Under the pieces are notes generated by a model, which was not told the DNA's origin, did not search any database, and saw only the letters and a list, made by a program, of their open reading frames with translations. DNA of 64,000 nt, taken from DATKRB01 sp035532415 (GTDB lineage Bacteria; Actinomycetota; Acidimicrobiia; Acidimicrobiales; RAAP-2). The DNA is taken from positions 1-64,000 of the forward strand of contig DATKRB010000071.1 in NCBI GenBank assembly GCA_035532415.1, given 5' to 3'. The position numbers and the translations under genes were made by a program. Below are positions 34,919-42,248 of this stretch, piece by piece. Each line of letters begins with the position of its first letter. Positions within the stretch are counted from its first letter, which is position 1.

Positions 34919-36070
34919 TCAGCGGAGCGAGCGCAGCTCGCCGACGATCCGGGGGAAGATCCGGGCGAAAGCGGTCACGTCCTCGTCGGTCGTCGACCAA
35001 CCGACCGACACCCGTAGCGAGTGGTTCGCGTCCGCCCCCATCGCCTCGAGCACCGGCGACGGCTCGAGGGACTCCGACGAGCAGGCCGACCCCGAGTGCA
35101 CGGCGACGCCCGCCCGGTCGAGGCCGAGCACGATGGGCTCGGCCTCGACGCCGTCGACGCCGAGGCAGACCAGGCCGGGCAGCCGGTGGCCGGGACCGGG
35201 ACCGGGATCGCCGACCACGGCCACCCCCGCGACGGCGGTGGCCGCCTCGACCACTCGGGCGATCAACCTCCGGGCGGCCCGTTCCTCGGCGCCGAGCCGC
35301 GCCAGTCCGTCGGCCGCGAGCACCCGGGCTACCGCCCCGAACCCGACGATGCCCAACGAGTTCTCCATGCCGGCGCGCCGGGCCCGTTCCTGCTGGCCCC
35401 CGACGATGAGCGGCTCGATCCGCAGTCCCCGGCGCACCACCAGCGCGCCGACGCCCGGCGGGCCGCCCAGCTTGTGGGCGCTCAGGGAGACCAGGTCGGC
35501 CCCGAGCGCCGTGAGGTCGAGGGGGACCTGCCCGCACGCTGCCGCAGCGTCGACGTGAACGGGAACCCCGGCCTCGCGGCAGAGCGCCACCACCTCGCTC
35601 ACCGGCTGGACGGTGCCGACCTCGTGGTTCGCCCACTGGCAGTGGACGAGGGCCGGCGGCTCGCCCGCCCGGTGCCGGAGGGCCTCGGCCACCGAGTTGA
35701 CGTCCACGCGGCCCAGACGGTCGACGGCGATCTCCTCCACCGGCGCCCAGCGGCCGGAGGCTTCGCGTACGGCGGAGTGCTCGACGCCCGAGCACAGCAC
35801 CACCGAGCCGGGGCGGGCCCGGGTCGCGCCCCACACGGCGGCGTGGATCGCTTCGGTGCCGCCGGAGGTGAACACCACCTGGCGCGGCCGGACCGCGACC
35901 AGATCGGCCACCTGCTCGCGGGCTTCCTCCACGGCGATCCGGACGGCCCGGCCCTCCTGGTGGACCCGGCCGGGATCACCCGAGGGAGCGGACAACCAGG
36001 TGCGCAGCGCGTCGGCCACCTCGGGTCGAAGCTGTGAGGTCGACGCGTGGTCGAGGTAGTGCCGCGCCAC
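34919..36070 (-). CDS. Cysteine desulfurase (NifS/IscS family)
   Basis: 383 residues, fold-type I PLP enzyme. TSGGTEAIHAAVWG near the N terminus and SLSAHKLGGPPGVG (the PLP Lys) define the family; the sulfur-accepting Cys is in SGSACSSES. It removes sulfur from cysteine as a persulfide for Fe-S cluster, tRNA thiolation or cofactor synthesis. The short active-site loop without an insertion fits the group I (NifS/IscS) type. It is divergent from the Mrp gene and shares a palindromic promoter with it, so both are probably one Fe-S supply unit. Confidence 0.93.
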   Translation of the reverse strand: MARHYLDHASTSQLRPEVADALRTWLSAPSGDPGRVHQEGRAVRIAVEEAREQVADLVAVRPRQVVFTSGGTEAIHAAVWGATRARPGSVVLCSGVEHSAVREASGRWAPVEEIAVDRLGRVDVNSVAEALRHRAGEPPALVHCQWANHEVGTVQPVSEVVALCREAGVPVHVDAAAACGQVPLDLTALGADLVSLSAHKLGGPPGVGALVVRRGLRIEPLIVGGQQERARRAGMENSLGIVGFGAVARVLAADGLARLGAEERAARRLIARVVEAATAVAGVAVVGDPGPGPGHRLPGLVCLGVDGVEAEPIVLGLDRAGVAVHSGSACSSESLEPSPVLEAMGADANHSLRVSVGWSTTDEDVTAFARIFPRIVGELRSLR

Positions 36071-36156
36071 CCGGCCCCTCAGGCGGGTACGGCGCAGGTG
36101 CAGTCCCGACGCCCTCTTGCCCCGTGGCCGGCTGCGTTCGGGGCTGCCCGCACGGT

Positions 36157-36169
36157 CGGTAGTCTACCG
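36157..36169. promoter_or_regulatory. Palindromic divergent -10 of cysteine desulfurase and mrp
   Basis: CGGTAG-T-CTACCG is a perfect 6+6 inverted repeat. It reads TAGTCT (36160-36165) on the plus strand and TAGACT (36166-36161) on the minus strand, both TANNNT. It lies nearly midway: about 88 nt from mrp and 87 nt from the desulfurase start. A 14-bp palindrome (CCGGGCCGGCCCGG, 36177-36190) follows on the mrp side. Confidence 0.5.
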
Positions 36170-36253
36170 GGGAGCACCGGGCCGGCCCGGAGCGTCGGAG
36201 CACGACGGTGCCGGCCGGGGCGACGCCGCCCTTCCCGCGAGCAAGGAAACTCC

Positions 36254-37417
36254 ATGGCATCGAAGCACGTACCGCTCGAGCAGGTCCTGGCGGGTGTCGT
36301 GGAGCCGGAGCTGGGCCTCCCGCTCGGTGCGATCGGGATGATCCGCGGGGTCGGGGTCCGCCGGCACAAGGCGTCGGTCGTGCTGGCGCTGCCGACAGCC
36401 GCATGGCCCGGGCAGGCCGAGCTGGTCGACCTGGTACGCGTCCACGCCCTCGGCACCCCGGGGATCGAGGAGGTCTCGATCGAGGCGTCGGTGATGGACG
36501 AGGACGAAAGGACCGTGCTCCGCCGGCGCCTCCGGGCCGACATGGGCGGCGACGAGGGGCCGGTCGACGACCACGCCGGTCACGGGGGCGGTCACGCCCA
36601 CGGCCCCGCGGCGTCGACGCCTGCTTTCCTCCTCCCGGGTTCGTCCACCCGGGTCATCGGGATCTCGTCGGGCAAGGGCGGAGTCGGCAAGTCCTCGGTG
36701 ACGGTCAACCTGGCCGTGGCCCTTGCCCGGGCGGGCCACCACGTCGGGATCCTCGACGCGGACGTGTACGGGTTCTCGGTCCCCAAGATGCTCGGTGCCG
36801 ACCGCGATCCGGTCGTCCTCGGGGACCTGGTGGTGCCCACCATCGCGCACGGGGTCCGGTGCCTGTCGATGGGGTTCTTCGTGCCCGACGACCAGCCGGT
36901 CATCTGGCGTGGGCCGATGCTCCACAAGGCGATCGAGCAGTTCCTCGCCGACGCCTACTGGGGGGTGCCGGACTTCTTGCTGGTCGACATGCCCCCGGGC
37001 ACCGGCGACGTCGCGCTGTCGCTGGCCCAGATCATGCCGAGAGCCGAGATGGTGGTGGTGACGACACCGCAGCCGGCGGCCCAGCGGGTCGCCCAGCGCT
37101 CGGCCTTCGCGGCACGCAAATTGAAGCTGTCGGTGCGTGGGGTGATCGAGAACATGAGCTGGTTCACCGGCGACGACGGCACCCGCTACGAGCTGTTCGG
37201 TGCGGGCGGCGGGGCGTTGCTGGCCAAGGAGCTCGCCGTGCCCCTCCTCGGGTCGGTCCCCCTGGTCCCGGCCCTTCGGCAGGGCGGCGACGACGGCCGG
37301 CCGGTGGTGATCGCCGATCCCGGGGGTGAGGCCGCCGCCGTTTTCGCCGGCCTGGCGGACCGGCTGGTCGGCCTCGGTCCCGCCCGGGTCTACCGCCGTG
37401 AGCTGGCGCTCAGCTGA
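36254..37417 (+). CDS. mrp: Mrp/NBP35 family Fe-S cluster carrier ATPase
   Basis: 387 residues. An N-terminal MIP18/DUF59-like domain (about 1-95) is followed by a His-rich linker (DHAGHGGGHAHG) and the ParA/MinD-type ATPase: deviant Walker A SSGKGGVGKSSV, DADVYGFSVPKMLG, and LLVDMPPGTGD. The usual C-terminal CxxC of Fe-S-binding Mrp proteins is replaced here by VIENMSWFTGDDGTRYELFG, in which the cysteines are absent. The His-rich linker might bind metal. Fe-S transfer is the family role; loss of the CxxC makes the cluster site uncertain. AAGGAAA precedes the ATG. Confidence 0.88.
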   Translation: MASKHVPLEQVLAGVVEPELGLPLGAIGMIRGVGVRRHKASVVLALPTAAWPGQAELVDLVRVHALGTPGIEEVSIEASVMDEDERTVLRRRLRADMGGDEGPVDDHAGHGGGHAHGPAASTPAFLLPGSSTRVIGISSGKGGVGKSSVTVNLAVALARAGHHVGILDADVYGFSVPKMLGADRDPVVLGDLVVPTIAHGVRCLSMGFFVPDDQPVIWRGPMLHKAIEQFLADAYWGVPDFLLVDMPPGTGDVALSLAQIMPRAEMVVVTTPQPAAQRVAQRSAFAARKLKLSVRGVIENMSWFTGDDGTRYELFGAGGGALLAKELAVPLLGSVPLVPALRQGGDDGRPVVIADPGGEAAAVFAGLADRLVGLGPARVYRRELALS

Positions 37418-37435
37418 GGTGGTGCAGGGCTGGCG

Positions 37436-37447
37436 GGGCCGAGGCCC
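37436..37447. terminator. Small hairpin at the mrp/dGTPase convergent end
   Basis: GGGC and GCCC around a 4-nt loop (37436-37447) sit in the 29-bp gap between the convergent mrp and dGTPase genes. Weak, listed for position only. Confidence 0.25.
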
Positions 37448-38688
37448 TAACCGTCGATGCCCTTGGGCAGTTTGACCGGGTCCCACCCGAGCACCGCGAC
37501 GGCCTGGCGGAACGCGAACCGGTCGGTCATGCCCGCCACGTAGGTCACGGCGGCGCGCACCGCGTCGGCTTCCCCGCCGCTCAGGCCACCCGAGTCCCGC
37601 ACCGCCGGGATGGCGTTGGGCCGGTCCGCGTAGTGCTCGACCAGAGCCCGCAGCACCGCGACCACCGCCGCGCCCTGGGCCAGTGACGCCCGGCGCAGGT
37701 AGACGTGCTCGTAGTTGCAGGCCCTGAAGGACGCGAGTGCCTGTGCCATCTCCTCGTCCATGGCCACCCTGGCGGTCCTGAGGACGGTGCCGACGAGCGC
37801 CTCGATGAAGGCGCCCAGCTGTGCTCCCCGATCGTCCCCGCACCGCTCCCGGACCAGCTCGGGAAGCATCCGCCGGTTCACGATCCCGGTGAGGACGGCG
37901 TCTTCCCAGTCGTGGCACACGTAGGCGATGCGGTCGGCCCAGCTGACCACCTCGCCCTCGGGGGTCGCCGGGGCCGGCCGCGACCAGCTGTGGTTGCGGA
38001 TCCCGTCGAGCGTCTCCGCACAGAGGTTGAGCGACCGGAGCGACACGTCCGCCCCCCACGGCGCGTGGTCGAAGCCTTCGGGTAGGTACGGGTCGAGCGC
38101 GTCCTCGCTGGCGTGGCCGCCGGGCCCGTGGCCGCAGTCGTGCCCGAGGGCGATGGCCTCGGTGAGCGCCACGTTCATCCCGCACGCCCGGGCGATCCCC
38201 CCGGCCACCTGTGCCACCTCGAGCGCGTGGGTCAGCCGAGTGCGCTGGTGGTCCTCGGGGTAGACGAAGACCTGGGTCTTGCCGGCCAGCCGGCGGAAGG
38301 ACGTGGAGTGCAGGACCCGGTCGCGGTCCCGTTCGAAGCAGGTGCGCCAGGGGTCGGGCTCCTCTGGGCGGCGTCGGTCGCCCCCGCCGTGGGACCGGGT
38401 GGCGCCGGGCCGCAGGAGCTCGTCCTCCACGGCCTCGCGATCGGCCCGGGTCGTCCCGCCCGCACCCTCCCCGAGGGCGGGCGAGGGAAGGGTGAGGGCC
38501 AGCGAGGCCGACGAGTCGGCATGGGCCAACCGGACCGCCGGAGCGGGCGAGGGGAGCGACGGGTCCTGGGCGATCGGATGCCCGGCGTCCTCGGCGCGGT
38601 CCTCCCCGCCGCCCCGCCCGGTGAAGCCGTCCATGGTGGCGGCCCACCTCCGGCTGCGCTCGCTCGGGGGCTCGGTCCGACCGGTCAT
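37447..38688 (-). CDS. dGTP triphosphohydrolase-like HD-domain protein
   Basis: 413 residues from the ATG at 38688. The HD domain is clear: FERDRDRVLHSTSFRRLAGKTQVF, RLTHALEVAQ (first His), GHDCGHGPGGH (HD pair) and a later conserved Asp in SWADRIAYVCHDWEDA. It would cleave dNTPs to nucleoside and tripolyphosphate. The first 110 or so residues are low-complexity and unlike the family; a GTG at 38430 would give a 327-residue protein of normal length, and an ATG at 38634 has a GGAGG about 10 nt upstream. The start is therefore uncertain. Confidence 0.88.
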   Translation of the reverse strand: MTGRTEPPSERSRRWAATMDGFTGRGGGEDRAEDAGHPIAQDPSLPSPAPAVRLAHADSSASLALTLPSPALGEGAGGTTRADREAVEDELLRPGATRSHGGGDRRRPEEPDPWRTCFERDRDRVLHSTSFRRLAGKTQVFVYPEDHQRTRLTHALEVAQVAGGIARACGMNVALTEAIALGHDCGHGPGGHASEDALDPYLPEGFDHAPWGADVSLRSLNLCAETLDGIRNHSWSRPAPATPEGEVVSWADRIAYVCHDWEDAVLTGIVNRRMLPELVRERCGDDRGAQLGAFIEALVGTVLRTARVAMDEEMAQALASFRACNYEHVYLRRASLAQGAAVVAVLRALVEHYADRPNAIPAVRDSGGLSGGEADAVRAAVTYVAGMTDRFAFRQAVAVLGWDPVKLPKGIDG

Positions 38689-38698
38689 GGAGGACAGT

Positions 38699-38718
38699 GT
38701 GCCGTATGGCACTAACGT
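38699..38718 (+). promoter_or_regulatory. Palindrome and -10 between dGTPase and DUF3107 genes
   Basis: GTGCC-GTAT-GGCAC (38699-38712) is a perfect 5+5 inverted repeat directly followed by TAACGT (38713-38718), a TANNNT hexamer 51 nt before the DUF3107 start. The position suits an operator for the plus-strand operon. Confidence 0.35.
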
Positions 38719-38769
38719 CGGGACGGGCGCCGGCCCGCCGGGCAGCGGCGTGGAGAGGAGAACCTGCAG

Positions 38770-39006
38770 GTGGACGTGCGGATCGGGATCACCCAGACTC
38801 CCAAGGAGCTCGAGGTCGAGCTGGGGGAGGAGACGGACCGCGACGCGGTGCTGGCGGACATCTCCAAGGCGCTCGACAAAGGAGACGGCGTGCTCTGGCT
38901 GACGGACCGCCGGGGCCGGAAGGTCGGCGTGCCGGTGGTGAAGGTCGCCTACGTCGAGGTCGGCGCGCCGTCCAGCGAGAGACGGGTCGGCTTCGGGGCC
39001 CCCTGA
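38770..39006 (+). CDS. DUF3107 family protein
   Basis: 78 residues, starting MDVRIGITQTPKELEVEL. It is a small actinobacterium-specific protein annotated as DUF3107. The chain alternates strands and one helix (DAVLADISKALDKGDGVLWLTD) without catalytic motifs. Function unknown. The start is GTG with a GAGAGGAG stretch upstream. The protein is followed by the twin ArsA genes in the same direction with 34 bp between. Confidence 0.85.
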   Translation: MDVRIGITQTPKELEVELGEETDRDAVLADISKALDKGDGVLWLTDRRGRKVGVPVVKVAYVEVGAPSSERRVGFGAP

Positions 39007-39040
39007 GCGGGGCACCGCGCCGGACCCGACCACCGACCCA

Positions 39041-40042
39041 GTGCCCGAGCCCGTCCCCGAACGCGACCCTTCCCCGGGCCCCGCAGGGCCGGAGCCGCCG
39101 CACCTGTTGGATCTCCGGCTGGTGTTCGTCACCGGCAAAGGGGGGGTGGGCAAGACCACCGTCGCGGCGGCGCTCTCCCAGTTGGCGGCGGCCCACGGGA
39201 AGCGGGTGCTGGTCTGCGAGGTCGACGCCAAGGGGGACCTGGCGTCGCTGTTCGAGGCCGCGCCGACCTCCTTCGTCGGGCGGGAGGTCGCTCCCGGGAT
39301 CGTCGCCATGTCGATGGACACGGAGGCGTCGCTGCGCGAGTACCTCAAGCTCCACCTCCGGATCCCCGTGGTCGGGCGGATCGGTCCCTTGGCCCGGGCG
39401 TTCGACTTCGTGGCCACGGCGGCGCCGGGGGTGCGGGAGATCCTGACGGTCGGCAAGCTCTGCTACGAGGTGCGCGAGCGGCATTACGACCTGGTGGTGG
39501 TGGACGCGTCGGCCACCGGCCACATCATCGGGCAGCTGACGGCACCCCAGGCGATCAACGACCTGGTGAAGGTGGGTCTCATCCGGACCCAGACCGACTG
39601 GATGCTCGACATCCTGTCCGACCCCGGCACGACGGGCCTGGTGGCGGTGACCACCCCTGAGGAGATGCCGGTCTCCGAGACCCTCGAGCTGGCCGGGCGC
39701 GTCGCCGAGGAGACCACGGTGCGCCTGTCCGCCGTGGTGGTCAACCGGGTGCTGCCCGAGCTCTTCGGTCGCCGGGAGGAAGAGGTCTTCGAATCGTTGC
39801 GGGACCCGGCGGTCTCCGCGCTCCTCTCCGAGCTGGCCGGGGGCGAGGTCGGGCCGGTGCTCGAGGGCGCGCGCCTCGCGGTCACCATGCGAAGGACCCG
39901 GGCCGGCCATCTCGACCATCTCCGGGCCGGTCTCGACCCGTCGGTCCCGGTGCTCCTCCTCCCGTACCTCTTCACCCGTACCCACGGGCTCCGCACCACC
40001 CGGCAGGTGGCGGCGTCGCTCGGTGAGGAGCTCGGGTTCTGA
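39041..40042 (+). CDS. ArsA-like ATPase, first of a pair
   Basis: 333 residues of the ArsA/GET3 branch of SIMIBI ATPases. Deviant Walker A is VTGKGGVGKTTVAA near 32-43, switch region EVDAKGDLAS, and switch II VVVDASATGH in place of the usual D-x-A-P-T-G-H. No arsenite-binding Cys triad is visible. Its stop overlaps the start of the second ATPase (TGATG). Mycobacterial homologues form a pair (Rv3679-Rv3680) that behaves as an anion-transporting-ATPase-like complex, and a heterodimer here is the simplest reading. The physiological cargo is unknown. Confidence 0.88.
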   Translation: MPEPVPERDPSPGPAGPEPPHLLDLRLVFVTGKGGVGKTTVAAALSQLAAAHGKRVLVCEVDAKGDLASLFEAAPTSFVGREVAPGIVAMSMDTEASLREYLKLHLRIPVVGRIGPLARAFDFVATAAPGVREILTVGKLCYEVRERHYDLVVVDASATGHIIGQLTAPQAINDLVKVGLIRTQTDWMLDILSDPGTTGLVAVTTPEEMPVSETLELAGRVAEETTVRLSAVVVNRVLPELFGRREEEVFESLRDPAVSALLSELAGGEVGPVLEGARLAVTMRRTRAGHLDHLRAGLDPSVPVLLLPYLFTRTHGLRTTRQVAASLGEELGF

Positions 40043-41247
40043 TGCCGGGCGCCGAGTGGGCGGGCAACGCCGCGACGCCGGGCAAGGGCTCGCTGGACGG
40101 CCTGCTGGCGGCGAAGGAGATCGTCATCGCCTGCGGCCCCGGCGGGGTCGGCAAGACGACGACGGCGGCGGCCGCGGCGGCCATGGCCGCGTGCCACCAA
40201 GGGGGCCGGGTCCTCGTGCTGACCGTCGATCCTGCCAGGAGGCTGGCGGACGCCCTCGGGCTGTCGGGCATCGGCAACCGCGAGCGGCGGATCGACGACT
40301 CGGTGTTCCGCGACGCCGGGGTGTCGCCCCGGGGCGAGTTGTGGGCCGCCATGCTCGACACGAAGGAGAGCTGGGACCAGCTGGTGCGGCGCCACGCTCC
40401 CGACGCCGCCACCCGCGACCACATCCTGGCGAACCCGCTCTACCGCAACATCTCGGGTCGCTTCGTTCAGAGCCACGACTACATCGCCATGGAGCGGCTC
40501 TTCGAGATCCACTCCGAGGGTGCCTACGACCTGATCGTGGTCGACACGCCGCCGAGCCGCAACGCCCTCGACTTCCTCGACGCCCCCCAGCGGCTGGCCG
40601 ATTTCTTCTCGAGCCGGTTGTTGCGCTGGCTGATCGCGCCGTATCGCTCCCGGCTGGTGAACATGGCGTCCAAGCCCTTCTATCAGGTGGCTGACCGGAT
40701 CCTCGGCACCCAATTCCTCGCCGACATCGCCGAGTTCTTCATCCTCTTTCAGTCCATGTACGACGGTTTCGTGGAGCGGGCCGGGGCGGTGGCCCGCCTG
40801 CTGTCGGACCGGCGGACCACCTTTCTGGTGGTGTCGACGCTGGAGGCGACGCCGATGCGGGAGGCCGAGTTCTTCGCTCGCGAGCTGGTCGCCCGCGATC
40901 TCCATCTGGGGGCGATCGTCCTCAACAAGGTGCTGCCGGCCTATTTCCGGGACCCCTCGGCCGCCCGGGTGGCACAGGCGCTGCGCGACAGGGCCACCGA
41001 CATCGCCGGGGCGCTGCGCGACAGGGCCGCGGCCCCCGCCGGGGACCCCTCGGCCGATCCGGCCCAGACGGCCCGGGTGCTCCGAGAGATCGCCGACAGT
41101 TACCTGAACTTCAGCGTGGTCGCCCGGCGGGAGGAGGAGGAGCGGACCGAGATGTCGGCCCAGCCCGAGGTCCTGGCGGCGGTCCCGTTCTTTGACGAGG
41201 ACATCTTCGACATGGCGGGACTGCTCCGCCTGGGGGCCCGGATCTGA
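40042..41247 (+). CDS. ArsA-like ATPase, second of a pair
   Basis: 401 residues. Deviant Walker A is CGPGGVGKTTTAAA, the switch I region is TVDPARRLADALGL, and switch II is VVDTPPSRNALDFLDAP, the form seen in Rv3680-type proteins. It overlaps the first ATPase by 1 nt in TGATG, so translation is coupled. The C-terminal part is helical and may bind a helical substrate as GET3 does, but no membrane-protein targeting partner is present. A UUCG-capped hairpin follows. Confidence 0.88.
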   Translation: MPGAEWAGNAATPGKGSLDGLLAAKEIVIACGPGGVGKTTTAAAAAAMAACHQGGRVLVLTVDPARRLADALGLSGIGNRERRIDDSVFRDAGVSPRGELWAAMLDTKESWDQLVRRHAPDAATRDHILANPLYRNISGRFVQSHDYIAMERLFEIHSEGAYDLIVVDTPPSRNALDFLDAPQRLADFFSSRLLRWLIAPYRSRLVNMASKPFYQVADRILGTQFLADIAEFFILFQSMYDGFVERAGAVARLLSDRRTTFLVVSTLEATPMREAEFFARELVARDLHLGAIVLNKVLPAYFRDPSAARVAQALRDRATDIAGALRDRAAAPAGDPSADPAQTARVLREIADSYLNFSVVARREEEERTEMSAQPEVLAAVPFFDEDIFDMAGLLRLGARI

Positions 41248-41256
41248 TCGGAGCGC

Positions 41257-41270
41257 CGCCCTTCGGGGCG
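41257..41270. terminator. UUCG-tetraloop hairpin
   Basis: CGCCC-TTCG-GGGCG (41257-41270) folds into a 5-bp stem with a stable UUCG loop, 9 bp after the second ArsA stop. No T tract. Confidence 0.5.
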
Positions 41271-41283
41271 CGACGCACGGGCT

Positions 41284-41289
41284 TACGAT
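41284..41289 (+). promoter_or_regulatory. Candidate -10 (TACGAT) of the PHP gene
   Basis: TACGAT ends 9 nt before the GTG at 41299 with no clear ribosome site, implying a leader of two or three nucleotides at most. Confidence 0.4.
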
Positions 41290-41298
41290 GCACGGAGC

Positions 41299-42240
41299 GT
41301 GCTCGACTACCACCTCCACCTCTGGCCCCACCACCAAAGCGAGACCGCGCTGGGGGTGGAGCAGATCGCCGGCTACTGCGAGCGAGCCGCGGCCGCCGGG
41401 GTGGAGGAGATCGCGCTGACCGAGCATCTCTTCCGGTTCGCGCAGGCCGGGGAGGTGGTGGGCCGGTTCTGGGAGACCGACGAGCGCTCGGCGCCGTTGC
41501 GGGCCTCGATGGCCGGCTACTGGGACCACCACGCGCGTTCGGACCTCGACGCGTACGTCGAGTGCGTGATGGAGGCGAAGCAGGCGGGCCTGCCCGTCGT
41601 CATGGGGTTGGAGGTCGACTACTACCGGGGGCGGATGGACGAGGTGGCCGCGCTCCTGGCCGGCTATCCGTTCGACGTCCTCCTCGGGTCCGTCCACTGG
41701 CTCGGCGCCTGGCGGTTCGACGACCTCGACGACGGGCCGTCGATGGCCGAGTGGGAGACCCGCTCGGTCGACGCCGCCTGGGACGGCTACACCGAGGCGG
41801 TGGAGGAGCTGGCTGCCACCAGGACCTGCGACGTCCTGGCCCATCCCGATCTCATAAAGGTGGCAGGGCGGGTCCCTCCGAGCCCCGTCGAATGGTGGGA
41901 CCGGCTGGCCGAGGCGGCATCGGCCAACGGGATGGCGGCCGAGGTGTCCTCCGCCGGGTGGCGCAAGCCGGTCGGCGAGCAGTACCCGGCCCAGCCGCTG
42001 CTCGCCCGCCTGGCGGCACACGGGGTGCCGCTCACGACCGCTTCGGACGCCCACCGGCTCGACCATGTGGCCGACCGGGTCGACGACCTCCGGGCGGTGC
42101 TGACGTCGGCCGGGGTCACCCATCTGCAGGGCTACCGGCGCCGCCAGGCTCACCGGGTACCGGTGGGGGGAGCCGGCTCGGCGGTGGGCGGCTCGGCGGT
42201 GGGCGGCTCCGGGCCGGGTCCGGATCCGGATCGGGGCTGA
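41299..42240 (+). CDS. PHP-domain phosphoesterase (histidinol-phosphatase HisK-like)
   Basis: 313 residues. The PHP metal motifs are present: YHLHLWPH near the N terminus, GLEVDYYRG, LGSVHWLGAW, LAHPDLIKVAG and ASDAHRLDHV. The family hydrolyses phosphoesters, most often histidinol phosphate in the HisK subgroup, but no other his gene is nearby. The C-terminal 25 residues are a Gly/Ser/Pro tail containing a repeated GSAVG unit, unlikely to be folded. The 8-bp gap to pdtaS suggests co-transcription. Confidence 0.87.
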   Translation: MLDYHLHLWPHHQSETALGVEQIAGYCERAAAAGVEEIALTEHLFRFAQAGEVVGRFWETDERSAPLRASMAGYWDHHARSDLDAYVECVMEAKQAGLPVVMGLEVDYYRGRMDEVAALLAGYPFDVLLGSVHWLGAWRFDDLDDGPSMAEWETRSVDAAWDGYTEAVEELAATRTCDVLAHPDLIKVAGRVPPSPVEWWDRLAEAASANGMAAEVSSAGWRKPVGEQYPAQPLLARLAAHGVPLTTASDAHRLDHVADRVDDLRAVLTSAGVTHLQGYRRRQAHRVPVGGAGSAVGGSAVGGSGPGPDPDRG

Positions 42241-42248
42241 GGAGGGCG

